This document shows positions 1-12,862 of a stretch of 64,000 nt of DNA, piece by piece. Numbering within the stretch: position 1 is the stretch's first letter; the number at the start of each line of letters is the position of its first letter. The notes under the pieces are model-generated. The model saw only the letters and a program-made list of their open reading frames with translations. It made no database searches and had not been told where the DNA came from. The position numbers and the translations under genes are program-made. Source of the DNA: Chimonanthus salicifolius. Taxonomy: Eukaryota > Streptophyta > Magnoliopsida > Laurales > Calycanthaceae. The DNA lies in the NCBI GenBank assembly GCA_013350335.1, contig CM023540.1:23911175-23975174 (forward strand). The letters run 5' to 3'.

Positions 1-882
1 AGTAAAAGTAAATATTGGCAATAGTAAAACAGGAAATGAATTGCTGTTGCTAAACAAGAACACTGACCATATAAAATGTGCATGTAACAGTCCTCAAGTA
101 ATGGTGAGGAATGGTTCAGAAAAAGTCAATCAGCAAGATCTATTCGAAACAGAAAAGGTTGCCTTAAAAGTATCCAAAAAAAAACTCTCTCCTTTCAGCT
201 AGTAATCACAGAAAAATAGTCAACATTAATGAAGAATTTTAGGTGTTTTTAGAATAGCACAAAACTCGAATTAATAATTACTAGAACTAGTTGCATAGGA
301 TTGTTTCACATTTAGCATCTCATATGTTGGCCAGAGACTTCAATACCTCAACACTTCAAAGTAGGCACTGTTCCTATGTCGTGCCTATCAGATACTTCAT
401 TTCTACATGTAAAATCATGTCATTGTAGTATATCCATGATGTAGGGAAAAGGAGTTTCTCCTCAAAATCTTGTTTGGTAATTTTTGAGGAGTTTCTCTTT
501 GTATTCTATCCAATAACCATGTATAACTTTCTTATACGTGGTTATATCTCATTTGTACCCTCTACATTATTTAATGAATTTATTTGTTACTGTTTCAAAA
601 AAAAAAATGAGGAGAAAGCGAATGAAGTGGCATCATGAAGCATCAGCATATTTTCCTACTTAAGAGCACCCTCATTTCAATTAACATACCACTGTGGGAG
701 AACTCATGTTCTCCTAACTTCTCGGCATAAGGAAAATCCCTTGTTAGGAGTACCCCTTCTCTTCTGAATTTATTCTCCAGTCTAAATGCAGTCTTACTAA
801 TAATATTGTCATCGAGTCAACATTAACATTAAAAAAAATGTTAACAGTTTATTACTCAATCTGTTTTAGAAACTGCTTTATT

Positions 883-953
883 GTTATTATTATTATTATT
901 ACTATCATCATCATTATTATTACTATCATCATCATCATCATCATCATTATTTG
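883..953. repeat. ATT/ATC trinucleotide microsatellite
   Basis: Imperfect run of tta/att and tca/atc triplets within a kinesin intron. Confidence 0.85.
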
Positions 954-1898
954 ATATTCAATTACAACGATTGATGATATTGGGAGTTTCCCTTAGGATG
1001 GTAATGTACTTTCTCCCACTGGGTAAATAGAAGCAACAAGCAAAGGCACCTAAGGTGCAACTTCACATTATGGTATTAAAACTTGAGTTTGACTTCACTG
1101 ACTCAGGCAAGTCAACGAAATCCAATGAGAAAAACAGGTAACTCAATAAAAACTTCAGTTACCCTCTAGTTTTCCTATGGGCAGATTGGCTCACCAAGTT
1201 ACTCAGCGAGTCAAGAAGAATCAGATCATTCAGCAAAATGGAAATAATATTAGGACACTCGTTATTTTGCAAAGATTTAAGGGAAACTTGAAAAGAATTT
1301 TCAGGTACATATATACAACTGTTGCCCTAACCCTGAGGCGAGAGAGAGTGGAGAGGGAAGGGAGAAACGAGAGTGGAAGGAGAGACAATGCAAGTTTCTT
1401 ATCTTGTATGCTTTTCTCTTTTTCTTTTTCTTTTTCTGTTGCCTCCTTTTTACATTTTCTTCTTCTACTGGTTCTTTATATTTTTTCTTTGACCCTCTTC
1501 GTTTTCTTGCATTTTTTATTCTTTTATTTTGTCTTTGATTTCTTTCTCAGTTTTCAGCTTTTATTTTTATTTATTTTTTTGGTCTCTTCTAATTATCTTT
1601 TTCCAATTCTTATTCTTCCATTTTTCCTTTCGTGTATGACTTCTTTCTTCATGTCTTCTCTTTTTTCATTTTTCTTTCTGATTTTTCCCCATATTTCATT
1701 TCCTTTTTATTTATCATACAAATTTAACCTTTATGATTTTTCTTTTTATAATTTTTACCACATATATATGTAATAGACAATACATTAAAATAATATTATT
1801 TTAATAAACTTAACAGTGTCTTAACTTTTTGACTTGGTCAAGACTCGTCCGAGTCAACTCAACCCAATGAAAAATCATGTCCAGTTGACTTTTTAAGT

Positions 1899-2256
1899 TT
1901 TTGAGGACTGTTTGCCTAAGCACATTATCTACTGGTCTTCAGTGACTTTTAAACAGTAAGATGGAATTGAAAATATTGCATGTCACTCTTTAAATATTTA
2001 GTAGAACCATTTCTCTCTTCCCTATACTTGTACATTCATTTTGCCCTTTATCACTAACATCAGGTTTTGATCTAACATTTTGAGCACTGTTTGCCTAAGC
2101 ACATTATCTACTGGTCTTCAGTGACTTTTAAACAGTAAGATGGAATAGAAAATATTGCATGTCACTCTTTAAATATTTTGTAGAACCATTTCTCCCTTCC
2201 CTATACTCGTACATTCCTTTTGCCCTTTATCACTAACATCAGGTTTTGATCTAACA
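1899..2256. repeat. Tandem duplication, two copies of about 179 bp
   Basis: Copy 1 (1899-2077) and copy 2 (2078-2256) are nearly identical; both carry the string actgtttgcctaagcacatt and end gatctaaca. It sits inside the kinesin intron after exon 8 and has no coding content. Confidence 0.9.
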
Positions 2257-2944
2257 CCTGCTATCAGTTCAGGACAGAAAAAAAAACACTCTTCTCATGA
2301 CATTGATCAACATTCTTTCTACTCCCTCCCTCCCTCTCTCTCAAATGTACAATGACTTTGACATAATGAAAGGTCATCAAATCAGAAGACAAGAAAGAGG
2401 AATAGAAAGATGACCACACATAGCAGAAGAGGCCAAACAGGTAATATTTTCTCCCCTATTTATGTTTTCCTCGTTAATTATTCATTTTTATATTTACAAT
2501 TTGAGATATCTATTAACAGTAGGTCATTCCGTTGTAACTTGGTCGAGTCTTAAGTTCACTTAGCTCAATAAATTTCAAGGTCAATTTTTCAAGTTTTATT
2601 TTATGGTTTGGAGTGTTGTGGATCCCAGTACTACACTTTTCTTTTAACCAATTCCATCATCCTTACATCTATAAAAATGTTATTATCTTAAAATAAAACT
2701 ATTGTCAGATTAATACAAGAGAGGTAGAGAAGTAGAACTAATCTCAAGATCAGAACTCTCATATAAAATAAAAATATAGGTATTTTGACCTAAAAGATGA
2801 TGGGTAATCTGGAAGAGAATCCTTGATAACAATTTTTAGTAAAAGCAATATGCTACCAATTCATGGAAATTGAAGCAGTCACACACATATATATATACTT
2901 GAAGAAATAATGTCTCTTAGAATAGTAAAGTGCAAAAGTTCTAC

Positions 2945-3023
2945 CTTCGCCTGCAGCAATAAGAGACAACGCGTGAGCAGGAGATAATACAACTTCTTCC
3001 TTTATACCCTCAACAAAGGTCCC
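2945..3023 (-). CDS. Kinesin exon 8, last exon visible
   Basis: 79 nt, acceptor GTAG, donor GAAG/GTAGAA. Encodes GTFVEGIKEEVVLSPAHA then LSLIAAGE. The expected next exon, with the switch I motif SSRSH, was not found between 1 and 2944, so that stretch is intron. Confidence 0.92.
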
Positions 3024-3218
3024 CTACCACTCCATAGATAAATTACATCATCAAACACAAGAAATAATAGCTAACATTTAAGACATTAGCCCACCACATG
3101 CTGAATCAAAGAATTACATGCATACAGTGTATTGAACAGATACCCAACTACAACATTCAAGGTAACATTAAAATTTCCTGTTTAGCAAATATCATCAATC
3201 AGTTATATTCTCGCGCGT

Positions 3219-3267
<49 letters not shown>

Positions 3268-5403
3268 AAAAGGGAAGGTGAGAGGAAGACGCATAAATTA
3301 TGAAAATTAAAAAGGGAAGGTGAGAGGAAGACGCATAAATTATGAAAATTTTCTTTCTAATAAAGCACAAAGTGAGATGCAGCAACTTACAGCTATAGTT
3401 CATAATTTAAATTACACATTTCCCAATTCTGTCACAGATCAACAACACAGAAAAGAGATATATAGATCAATGAAATAAAAAATTAAAAAAAAAAAAAAGA
3501 TATGGTGAAAAGTTCACAAGTTTGGCTGTGACGAATTGATGGCTTCACCAGATTGGGGCCCATTAGAAATCTTAAACGAAGAAACGAATGAAAAATGTCT
3601 TGTAAAATTGTTCTAGATCCATTGCAGTCAATTTTGTTCTTGTTCAGCTGGCATTAATCTTCTGGTCATAATTGCAAGAAGTCGACAACATCAAATCTCT
3701 TCTCCTGAATGCTTGGTTCCCACCAGAACTTTAGGTCCTTGCTGCACCTGGTAAGGGGTTGACCACCCGACTCCATACCCATATTAAAATAAGTCAGCCA
3801 TCCCAACCCAAAGCCACATACCCATTTATTAAATGGGTCCCCACTAATTTACCATATCCAACCTAACCCATTTACCCATTTGAACCCTTTTTTCTGAAAG
3901 TTTGTTTTTTTTTAGATGAAAAAATATATCATTTCCAAATTTGAATGCATACTAATGTGTAGAACTCTTAAAATTTCCTCAATGTTATCAGAATGTTCAA
4001 ATGAATCATAATGTCTCCAAACGAAATAAATGGGTCTATTCAAGATGAACCCATTTATTACCCTTTATTTAACAGATCAGCAAAACAAAGTAAAAGTCGG
4101 TGCCTCTAATACTGAATATCAATCACAAAAGAAGCAAAAATAACCAACAAAAAACCATCCAATACTGCATATAAGTAGAAAATTAGCGCATCTAAAATGA
4201 GAATCTCAAAAGGAAGTGATAAACACCTGCAGATCTTCTCTAATTCTTAAATTTTGGCCGGCTGGATTTAGCAAATCATTAACAACCTGAAATCAAAGAA
4301 AAATTAAGATATCAGAATTAGAGGAGGAGGAGGAGAAGGCACAAACGCCAAACGGTACAACTTTAATTCTAAAAGTTTTCTTGCAAGTGATTCAGCACCA
4401 AAGAGTTATTTATGTTGATAGAGTGATGTGCCAAGTATTCAATTACAAATTTTGGCCACAATCCGAAATTTTGGACAATTTTTTTGGCTTGGGCTTGGGC
4501 TGAAATTTGTGTTTTTTGAAAATATCTCAAAATTTTCAAATATCATCCGAAATGAACGAAAAAATTCTCCTGGCTGAAATTGGTAATTCAGGCTAAGGAA
4601 CAATATCAAGTTAAAAGGTGTATCAATTCCTTAACATTAAAAAGTCATTTATGCCCAACTTTTGAACAGTCATCCATCGTGCAAATTTCTCTTTTCATAA
4701 CATTCATTTACATGAGATAAAAGAATTGCAATAAAATACTGAAAAAAAATTAAGATGGCAACAATCCTTAAAAAAAAAAAAGATGGCGACAAAAATAAAA
4801 AAACACTATGAGGAAGAAATCCATTCCCCATCTCATAAAATATAAAAAAAAAAAAAAAAACAACTACTACTCTGTCAGCCATATTATTAACCAGACATGG
4901 AATTTGTTAAATGGATTTCATCCTATTAGTGTTTTTCATTTTTGTCGCCATCTTTTTTTTAAAGACTGTTGCCATTTTAATTTATTTTCAGTATTTTATT
5001 GCGATTCTTTTATCTCATTTGACAAAGCTTCAATCATTTTAAAAAGAAAAAAGGAAAAAAATCCCATCAAAGGATACACATAATGCATATGAAATACAGG
5101 GATAATGATTTATGATCACGGAAGGAACAACAAAATAGTTTAAAATAATGAAGAAGCTCACCTCATTATAAATCTCCAAATATGAAACACGAAGAAGAAA
5201 CTCCCGACTTGGAGTCTAGAACATGGATAAAGTAGCTTTCTGTAAGTTTGTATGCTTCATTTATAAAGAACATAAGAGAATGATCTATCTGAACTACCTC
5301 TTGAATGATGCTAAAAACATCCTTCACGGCTAATGGTATTACTCCTGGGGACCTTTGGTCTCCCTGTCATACAAGCAATATAGATATTAGCAACGCAAAC
5401 ATA

Positions 5404-5475
<72 letters not shown>

Positions 5476-8400
5476 CCTAACCAATGTCTTGCCCCTAAGA
5501 GAAGTTCTCAGGCGTGAAGCATCTGCCTTTCTGGTTACTTGTAACAAATCAGGACCTTCAGCCTGTGATGCACAGACACTTGCATAGACCCTGTGTCCAC
5601 ATGAGGACATGGTACAACAAGGGGAACACATGGAAACAAGACAGACACAGCTAGGATACATACATACATGCCTACCTCAACCATGCCTTGTTCAACCAAG
5701 ATTGGGGTGTATGGGGAACAAGGTTTCCTTTACCATGGGAACAGGGTTTACTTTACCACCTAGGAATCTATCACTTTAATGTATATATTCTTTCTGCACT
5801 TTATGTGTGTTATAGGAGTGTATGGCTTTGTATAACTCTCTTATACAAGGTCTACACACCATATAGTAGTCTAATCTTCTGATATCAATTACTGTCTCTT
5901 TTCAAATAAAAAAATTGTAATGCAGTTATTTCAATTGCAAAAGGAATACATCAAGAGAAATCCAAAATGCACCAAAAAGGGGGAAGCATCAAACCAAAAC
6001 CAAACTGACAAAGCAAGTGCATCATTATTTTGGTAGAAATAAAAGCAAAAGTTTATAAGTTGGATGGACGACCATGTATTAATTTGTTCAATGTATTTGC
6101 CAATCCAGAACAGGAAGCACATATTTGCTTATTTAGTAACTTATCAATTATAATAAAAAATTATTTTTCATTTTTTAAACGATAACTATGAGTAGTACTA
6201 TAAACTAGAAACAAATATGACTGATAATAACTCAACACCTGATACAGCATGATATCAATGAATGACAGATGATATATGTGAATTCTAGTTAGCAAGGAAA
6301 TCATAAACAGTAGTTTTTTTTGTACTCGAATTTAAAAAAAAAAAAATGATAAACCTACAACTCAGAGTGGACTCTCACATGCATCGTGTGGGTCTTCCCA
6401 CTGCTTGTAACTCCATAAGCAAAGATTGTACCTGTATAAAAAATGGAAGTGAAAAACACATACTAAAACAGAGGGTTGAATAACCACCCCACCCAAAAAA
6501 AATGACCCTCCTGGACAGGTTTCAATTCATTGTGATTTAAGACTAAATACCCATGAGGGTAAGACACACAGCTAACATGAGGGCAGTTTGAACGCAGTCA
6601 TCTATTGATATGGAAGTAATGTAATTGCACCCTGGGAATCCAATAAGATCACAAAGGGTTATTTTCTGCAAAAGCATGCATGATGTTAAAGTAGCTATCT
6701 TCGTCTATTTGGTCTTGTGCAACCAAAAAAGCCAGAAACCAATATGTTCATCTACAAGCAGCACATTAACTCCTCCATCATTGTTAACAATTGAAGGCTC
6801 TTCTCCTTCCTATCACCAAACCCTATCAGAGAAACAATTCGCAAGATGTAATGCAGATTGCGGAAAACTCCTTTTTTCCAATGCATTCCACTTCTCTAAA
6901 GGTAATTAATTCAAAATAAATTTCTCGAAAGTCTAGAGTAATCTGTAGACACCAATTTTTAAGTCCCAGAAAATTGATAGTCCAGAAATATGACTCCTAT
7001 TCAATATTCTTCAACAACGGATACAAAATGTTCTGGGTAACAAGACAATGTCTCCTCAATGGAAGACCAACCTGTCACCCTACATACAAGGAGAAAATGA
7101 GCACCTTATGATTTTTCAAATGTAAACATCATCACATATTTCATTGGCATGTATTTTTTGTACATGAGAGTTTCAGACCACAATGTCTCTTAGTGGAGAA
7201 CCCAGCTAGTCCATTTCCACAAGGAGATTGAAATAATTAATGTTGAACCTCCTTTAAAATCTCTCAAAAAAATTCTGAAACAAAAAATGGAGATTATCCT
7301 ATGAGTATCTCCTTGTGGAGAAATTAAAAGGTCCAATGTCTACTCAAGAAGAAAATTGGAGTTTTTCTAAAGTATCTAAGTTTTTTTTTTATGACCAAGG
7401 TGTCCAGAGGTCTCACACATGTATTTGGGAAGGGGACATTTTAACCCAACTAGTCCTTGGGGCATGTGCAAGCCTCCCAATCCCACACACACCGGGTAAG
7501 CAACTACTGGGAGTGGCCCAAAGGGGTATTGAGCGTGAATCGAACTCAAAACCTCCTTTCATGAGGGGAGCTTTTTGACAGTCAGGCCAACCCGTCTTGG
7601 GTTTAAAGTATCTAAGTTTTAGGGACAAAAATCCTTTATTGGTGTAAAGAATCATCATTATCATCATCATAATCATCAAATGCAAATCCCATCTATCTTC
7701 GGGTTGGCTAGAACAAGAAAGAAGATAGAACTCTAGAAAGAATTCACTGAGTAGGTGTACAAGCAGACCAGCTGCCCTCCCAAATGTACCAAAGAATCTT
7801 GAATTTTTTTTTTTTTGGAAATAAAATCCTAAAGAAAATTCTAGGATTTATCTAAACAATCTCTGTGCAAAATACTAACAAGATGCAACCTCAAAAAGTA
7901 CAGCAACCCTCAATGAAGAGATAAAGACCCCAAACCAAGCTGTAAATTTTTTCAAAGAAAAAAAGAAGTTGCAGATTTTTTTCCCGAAGTTCTTAAAGCT
8001 TTTTCCTATGCTTTTTCAAGGATTTTCATGTTTTCCTTTAAATATCCTCTCAAAAAGTTATCTGCAAAAGATTTCTTTAAATACGGAAATTTTTAACAAC
8101 TTTAGGTCATTAGGGGGGTTTTTGTTTGGCTCTCCTTTGGTGGGTTTTGCAGTCGGTTTGTTTTGTATCTTTTTCTAAATTAATGAAGTTACCTTTCAAA
8201 AAAAAAGTCCCCCCACCCCATCCCAAGAGGTGTAATTATGAGCCCTAGAGAGGGCACACATAAAAGGAAATATGGCCAAAGGGCAGTGAATGGCCACCAT
8301 CACTTGGGTTGGCCATATTGCAGCCAAATAATTGGGTGGCTGCATGTATTATTATAATATTATTCCCTCCTCTTTTGCAGTTTTTTGCATACACCATAAC

Positions 8401-11400
8401 TTTTCCATTCTAACTCCAAATTGACCCCCATCAGTAGCATTTGAGAAACCTAACTTGATAATCTACAGAATAATGCCAAATTATTTGGGTACTTACATAT
8501 CCAAAAGTAAGTACCACAGGACCATGAAGTGGCACGTGTAATTGGACTGATATATGTTTTTGTAAATTCTCTTAATAAGGTTACAAGTTATATGAGACAT
8601 GGTTTACAAGTCAAATGATTACAGGTTAGATGATGCTCTTTCTATTTATGTTGATACGAATGCCATACTTTGTTCATGTGAATCTCTATGGAAAAATTTG
8701 CATTTTTATATGAATGTTCTAAATTCTTTTTACAAGTACAATGCCAATATGTATGTCAATAATTGTTTAGTTTATGAACTTTTTATCATAAAATTTAGTA
8801 TCAAACAGGTTTTAATAAAATCAGGATATTGAAAAATAATTCCAGACAGGTTCTACCAAACAGCTACTGGAATCAAGAGAGTGAAATAGGTTCCAAACAA
8901 TTATTCAGGACTACCAAACAGGCTTGAACTAGTCATTCTCATTCTTAGTTATCCATTTCCATGTCAGCAATCTTATTCTTTGAATGAATGAGCTACCAAA
9001 CAGGCCCTTAGCCATGTAATGGAATTCGAAGAACTTCCAACACCAAACCATGTAATCTATCTCACATGATTTAGAAGCCTCTTACAGTCAGAATTTTCAC
9101 TCTAGTAAAGCCACCATCCCCGTAGAAGTCATAACAACTGCCCCAAGCTCGGCTTCAATAACACGCATTTGGAAGGACACGGTTTTCTTCCAGAACAACC
9201 ATCCACCTTCATTTTAAAGCCTCTCCATAGTGGGCCACTATCCATAATTAATCGAAAATGAGGAGAAAGGCCCATCACTTGAAATAGACTGGGCTCTATA
9301 AAAACCTAAAGCCAATGTACCACTGTATTACTGTGCCTGACACCTCAATTCAATTAACGTAACTATTTCATGACAAGCCACTCTCGCATATTTATACCTA
9401 CTTACCCTAATATATCATTGTATAAGTTAGTGTCTTTGTTAGTGTGCATTTGGTAACCCTGAATTTATAGAGATTGGGAATCTCAATCTCCAAAAAATCA
9501 GAGATTCAGTCTGCCCATTTGGCAAACAATAGATAAAGACTATATATTTTAAAAAAATGGGTAATTCCTAGTTGGGGCTTAGATTGAGTATTTCACCAAG
9601 AGCCCTCTCATTTCCATAGGCCCTCGCCACTCTTAACAGCTACCAATCTCTCCCTCTAGCGATAGCCAAACAAGATACCATTCTTAGTCCCAATCTCAGA
9701 ATCTCTAGATTCAAAATCTTCAACTGCCAAAACCACTTGTGAATCCCCACTTTTCACATAATAAAAAAAATTACTTGGTCCAATCAAAAAAGGTAAAAAC
9801 AATAGGGACAATTTCACAAAACATAGCATAGAGAAAAAGAAAAAGGATGGGGAAAAGCAAAAAATACAAGATATATCATTTCCAAGTTAATTGGCACCAC
9901 CAACATAATTTACCTCACTCAGAATGATCAAAAACATAATTTACAAAATATATATCTAAAAACAGAACATCCTAATTGCAAATAATACAAATTATTACCA
10001 TTTATGCCCTCCATAGCACCACTAACAATATGCTGAGCAGCCACATCATATACATGATGCGTTGTGGTTGTGGGACCAAATACGCGATCTGGAAGAATAA
10101 AAACATACCCATCACCACCATACTCAAGGTCCAATTGTGAGAGGGAACACTTACAAGGAAAATCGAGAACTAAATGAAGAAAAACTATAGATCTTTTATC
10201 CCTGGTGAAAAATAAAGGTCCTTGAAATATAACTAGGTGGGTAAGTAACAAAGGTACAGAGATATGACAATGTATGTATGCAAGCAAGTAAACAGACAAG
10301 GGAATGCTTATAATGATGCAAAGGGCTGAGATGAGGAGCAGGAAAAGTCAAGGCAGTCAAGCCTTTCATTGTCAGAAAAGTGCAAGTATGTTGTACATGC
10401 ATCATTGTTCTAGAACCAAATCAGTCAGAATAATGATGAACTATGATCTGCTTGCACTGAGAAGTGCTATACAACTAACTAGAAATTTGACATCAAGGTT
10501 CCCAAGAGCAGTGAAGGTAGCATACTGAACAACCAAAAGACACGATTGCTAAATGCCAAGGGCAACCATGAATTTTATCGACCTGCATCAGCAAGGATCC
10601 TTTATGACCATGTGAAGTAGAAATTGAAAACAAAAAAATCTGAAGTGCTAAAAATTTGTAATTCATAGTTTATTTGCATTAAGAGACCATATGATTGTGT
10701 ACAAAACTGTTGTATGTTATGCAGGGTCTGTACATTGTATGATCCTAAACTTTTGAGAGTATCAAGTCTGTCAGTCCATTGACTTTAACTGGAGGCTTTG
10801 TAATAGTTGAAAGATAAAAGTTAAGTTGCACTTCATGATCTATGTAATACTAAATAGAAACTATATGACAATAAGTTAGTAAGTTGTTACAGTGTGATAT
10901 ACAACTCACAATTTACTCATAGATCCAGATGCATGAATTTAGGGACTCAAAACAAATTACATAAGAAAGTACGAAAAAAGAAGTACAATATTGAGAAAAA
11001 GGCAGAAATTAGTCATTAATTTATTTTTCAAAAAAAAAAAAAAATAGTCACTACCAAATCAAGGTTGGCATGCATGGATCTAGACAATAATATGTTAAAT
11101 ATCTATATATAGACATAAAAGAGGGTCAAAAGGAGTTAATTCCCCATAATGAAAAGCTAGCAATAAAGAAAACAAGACCAATGTACCATGTAGAGAAGTT
11201 ATTAAGAATAGTAGTGATAATAAAAATAATATAAAATTAATAAAACTACTAAAGACTGACTTTTGGAAACCCAGGCACAAAGAACCCTTAGAGTTTGGAA
11301 TTATTGTGTTATTTGTGATCAAACAAGAGAACATTTTGTGCTTCAGCCAGCGGGTAGTGAGGTCACTCTTTATGTGATCCAGGCTTTTCATTGGTAGGTC

Positions 11401-12862
11401 ACACCATTAGATGCACCTATTGTGGAAATATCCCAATCGGATAATCATTTTTGTTAAATTGATAGTTTGCATTGAAAACTGAAGGTTCAACAACACATTC
11501 ATGTTAACAATCAGGACATGTAATGGGGTAGATGTGTCAACATTATGAACAGTCTGGATGAACAATGGATGGGCACCTCAGGCAACTTGGCAAAACAGCT
11601 GTCTCACTTAAACAAGCGTCGCTAATTCCATCTAGAACTTAATAAAAATCAGAATCAGCATTGGAGAATAATATTGTCATCAGTAAGAAGCAAAATTTCC
11701 TGTAAATTAATTCGTTTTCCTCATCCTACCAAGCATTAATATGTTCAAGTTTCCTACTTCTAGAATTTTTTAATACTAAGCAGAGAAGGTGACTTGTCGG
11801 TGCAATTCCCTGTAGGTAGGTCCAAACATTGGTTTTGACAACAGAAAGATGCTCAAATTTCCTTTCATAGTCCGAGGAGCCAATTCCTCCCCTCTGCTTG
11901 TGATTTCGAGCAAAAACTACCAAAGTCTAGCCACAAATTCAAGTACTATGTCAGCAACCAAGGAAATGAGAAAATTCAAAGATTGTAAGGAAGCATTCTG
12001 ATTTCCAGACACAGCCAGACAGAACAGATGCTTTTCTGTACATAGCTCTAGCACCTTTTACATCCAGATTGAACAGAAAAGCATATGCAATTGCAGATTT
12101 GCCAACAAAACATCATAAAACTGTGGCCTATTTAGATATAAGTTCAAAAAAGAAAGGCCAGCCTGCTCTGTGAATTAAAAACAAAAAAACAAATTGACCT
12201 CATGGTGAACATTCCAACAGGTACAAAAATGGGACAATGTGGCATAGGAGAAGCTAAGATGTTCAAGCAAAGTTTGGTTGCATTAGCTGTGCAACATTGA
12301 AGTTCGTTGCATTAACCTTAATTAAATACAAGACACATACATACATGTCCATTTCCACAATTTTTTTGAAAGGTTCCATTTCCACGATTAAACGACAAAA
12401 GGAAGCTAAATTCTCAATACTGCATACCGTATGCATATGAAATGGATGGATTATACTCATTCCGCAACATAGTGTCTCCATCAGCATACCATGCAACTTC
12501 ATCCCCTTGCCGAATTTCCCGTGCACTACTCCAAACACAAAAAAAAAAAAAAAAAAGGGATCAAATCAAGCTAAATTCCACACACATTCATCAAAATCAT
12601 AAAAGTGAGAGAAGAAGAAGAGGTAACCGAACCTGAGGGGCCGAAACCGCACTGTAACCGTGACATTTTCCTTGGATCTTTCCACATCCAATTGGGAACT
12701 CTCCGAGTAGAAAGACTGCAATTTGCTCTTCACAGATGATACCGATGGAGAAACCTGACCTTCAACCAATGCCTCTGGAGCGTGCCTCAGTGACGACGTT
12801 GCTGGTGACGATGAAGGTGAAGAAGCTGATTTCATTGATTTCAATGCTTCCCACGACTCCAT
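2945..12862 (-). CDS. Kinesin-like motor protein of the kinesin-7 family (KIN-7K/chloroplastic type), 5' part, eight exons, runs off left edge
   Basis: Microtubule motor ATPase. Coding exons on the minus strand, in order: 12862-12633, 12525-12428, 10088-9999, 6431-6379, 5363-5298, 5215-5162, 4286-4227 and 3023-2945. All introns are GT-AG and all phases agree, giving 730 nt or 243 residues plus one base. Visible in the translation: a Ser-rich leader (residues 1-60), KENVTVTVRFRPL at the start of the motor domain, DEVAWYADGDT in exon 2, RVFGPTTTT in exon 3, the ATP-binding P-loop GVTSSGKTHTMH (146-157) in exon 4, GDQRSPG in exon 5, REFLLRVSYLEIYNE in exon 6, VVNDLLNPAGQNLRIRED in exon 7, and GTFVEGIKEEVVLSP in exon 8. 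The start is supported by an in-frame TGA 12 nt upstream of the ATG. The switch regions, neck and coiled coil lie beyond position 1. Family knowledge: these motifs match plant KIN-7, closest to KIN-7K proteins annotated as plastid-targeted. Targeting here is inference, since the leader shows only Ser/Pro richness. Introns reach 2.3 kb (intron 2) and 3.6 kb (intron 3). Confidence 0.93.
3219..3347. repeat. GA microsatellite followed by a 42-bp tandem duplication
   Basis: A (GA)n run at 3219-3264 is followed by two perfect 42-bp units (3264-3305 and 3306-3347) containing aaaaagggaaggtgagagga. Located in the intron between exons 7 and 8 of the kinesin. Confidence 0.85.
4227..4286 (-). CDS. Kinesin exon 7
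   Basis: 60 nt, phase 0, acceptor TCAG, donor CAG/GTGTTT. Encodes VVNDLLNPAGQNLRIREDLQ. Confidence 0.92.
5162..5215 (-). CDS. Kinesin exon 6
   Basis: 54 nt, phase 0, acceptor CTAG, donor GAG/GTGAGC. Encodes TPSREFLLRVSYLEIYNE. The upstream intron is only 82 nt. Confidence 0.92.
5298..5363 (-). CDS. Kinesin exon 5
   Basis: 66 nt, phase 0 on both sides, acceptor ACAG, donor GAG/GTAGTT. Encodes GDQRSPGVIPLAVKDVFS and IIQE. A long TA repeat lies about 45 nt upstream of its acceptor. Confidence 0.92.
5408..5472. repeat. TA microsatellite
   Basis: About 32 uninterrupted TA units in kinesin intron 4, ending roughly 45 nt before the exon 5 acceptor on the minus strand. Likely polymorphic in length. 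Confidence 0.95.
6379..6431 (-). CDS. Kinesin exon 4 (P-loop)
   Basis: 53 nt, acceptor TACAG, donor CAT/GTGAGA. Encodes TIFAYGVTSSGKTHTMH with the nucleotide-binding GxTxSGKT loop intact. The exon is too short to show up as an open reading frame by length. Confidence 0.93.
7385..7604 (-). mobile_element. tRNA-derived SINE, family B, complete, with 16-bp target-site duplication
   Basis: On the minus strand it starts near CAAGACGGGTTGGCCTGACT, has a pol III B-box-like GAGTTCGATTC, the shared body string TGCACATGCCCCAAGGACTA, and ends GGACACCTTGGTCAT plus an A tail. It is flanked by a perfect 16-bp direct repeat aaagtatctaagtttt (7369-7384 and 7605-7620), so it is a retroposed insertion into kinesin intron 3. 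Related copies lie near 45793, 60277 and 58930. Confidence 0.88.
9999..10088 (-). CDS. Kinesin exon 3
   Basis: 90 nt, acceptor CCAG, donor G/GTAATA. Encodes RVFGPTTTT and VYDVAAQHIVSGAMEGIN, near-invariant in this kinesin subfamily. The 3.57-kb intron that follows holds a SINE with intact TSDs. Confidence 0.92.
12428..12525 (-). CDS. Kinesin exon 2
   Basis: 98 nt, acceptor GTAG, donor G/GTATGC. It encodes the conserved stretch between the first beta strand and the FGP motif, ending NPSISYAY. The downstream intron is 2.34 kb. Confidence 0.9.
12633..12862 (-). CDS. Kinesin exon 1 (start codon exon)
   Basis: Encodes residues 1-76 and two bases of residue 77. It begins MESWEALKSMKS and ends with VTVRFRPL at a CAG/GT donor. 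Intron 1 is only 107 nt, so exon 2 (12428-12525) follows closely and supplies SAREIRQGDEVAWYADGDT. Confidence 0.9.

Noticed and set aside
1177..1773. 198-codon plus-strand open frame rich in Phe/Leu/Ser
   Set aside because: It is a reading of a T-rich tract inside a kinesin intron, with no domain and heavily biased composition.
5311..5661. 116-codon minus-strand frame containing a long YIYI tract
   Set aside because: Produced by the TA microsatellite and intron sequence around kinesin exon 5.
12263..12538. 91-codon minus-strand frame beginning MFGVVHGKFGKGMK
   Set aside because: It is kinesin exon 2 read in the wrong frame plus intron.
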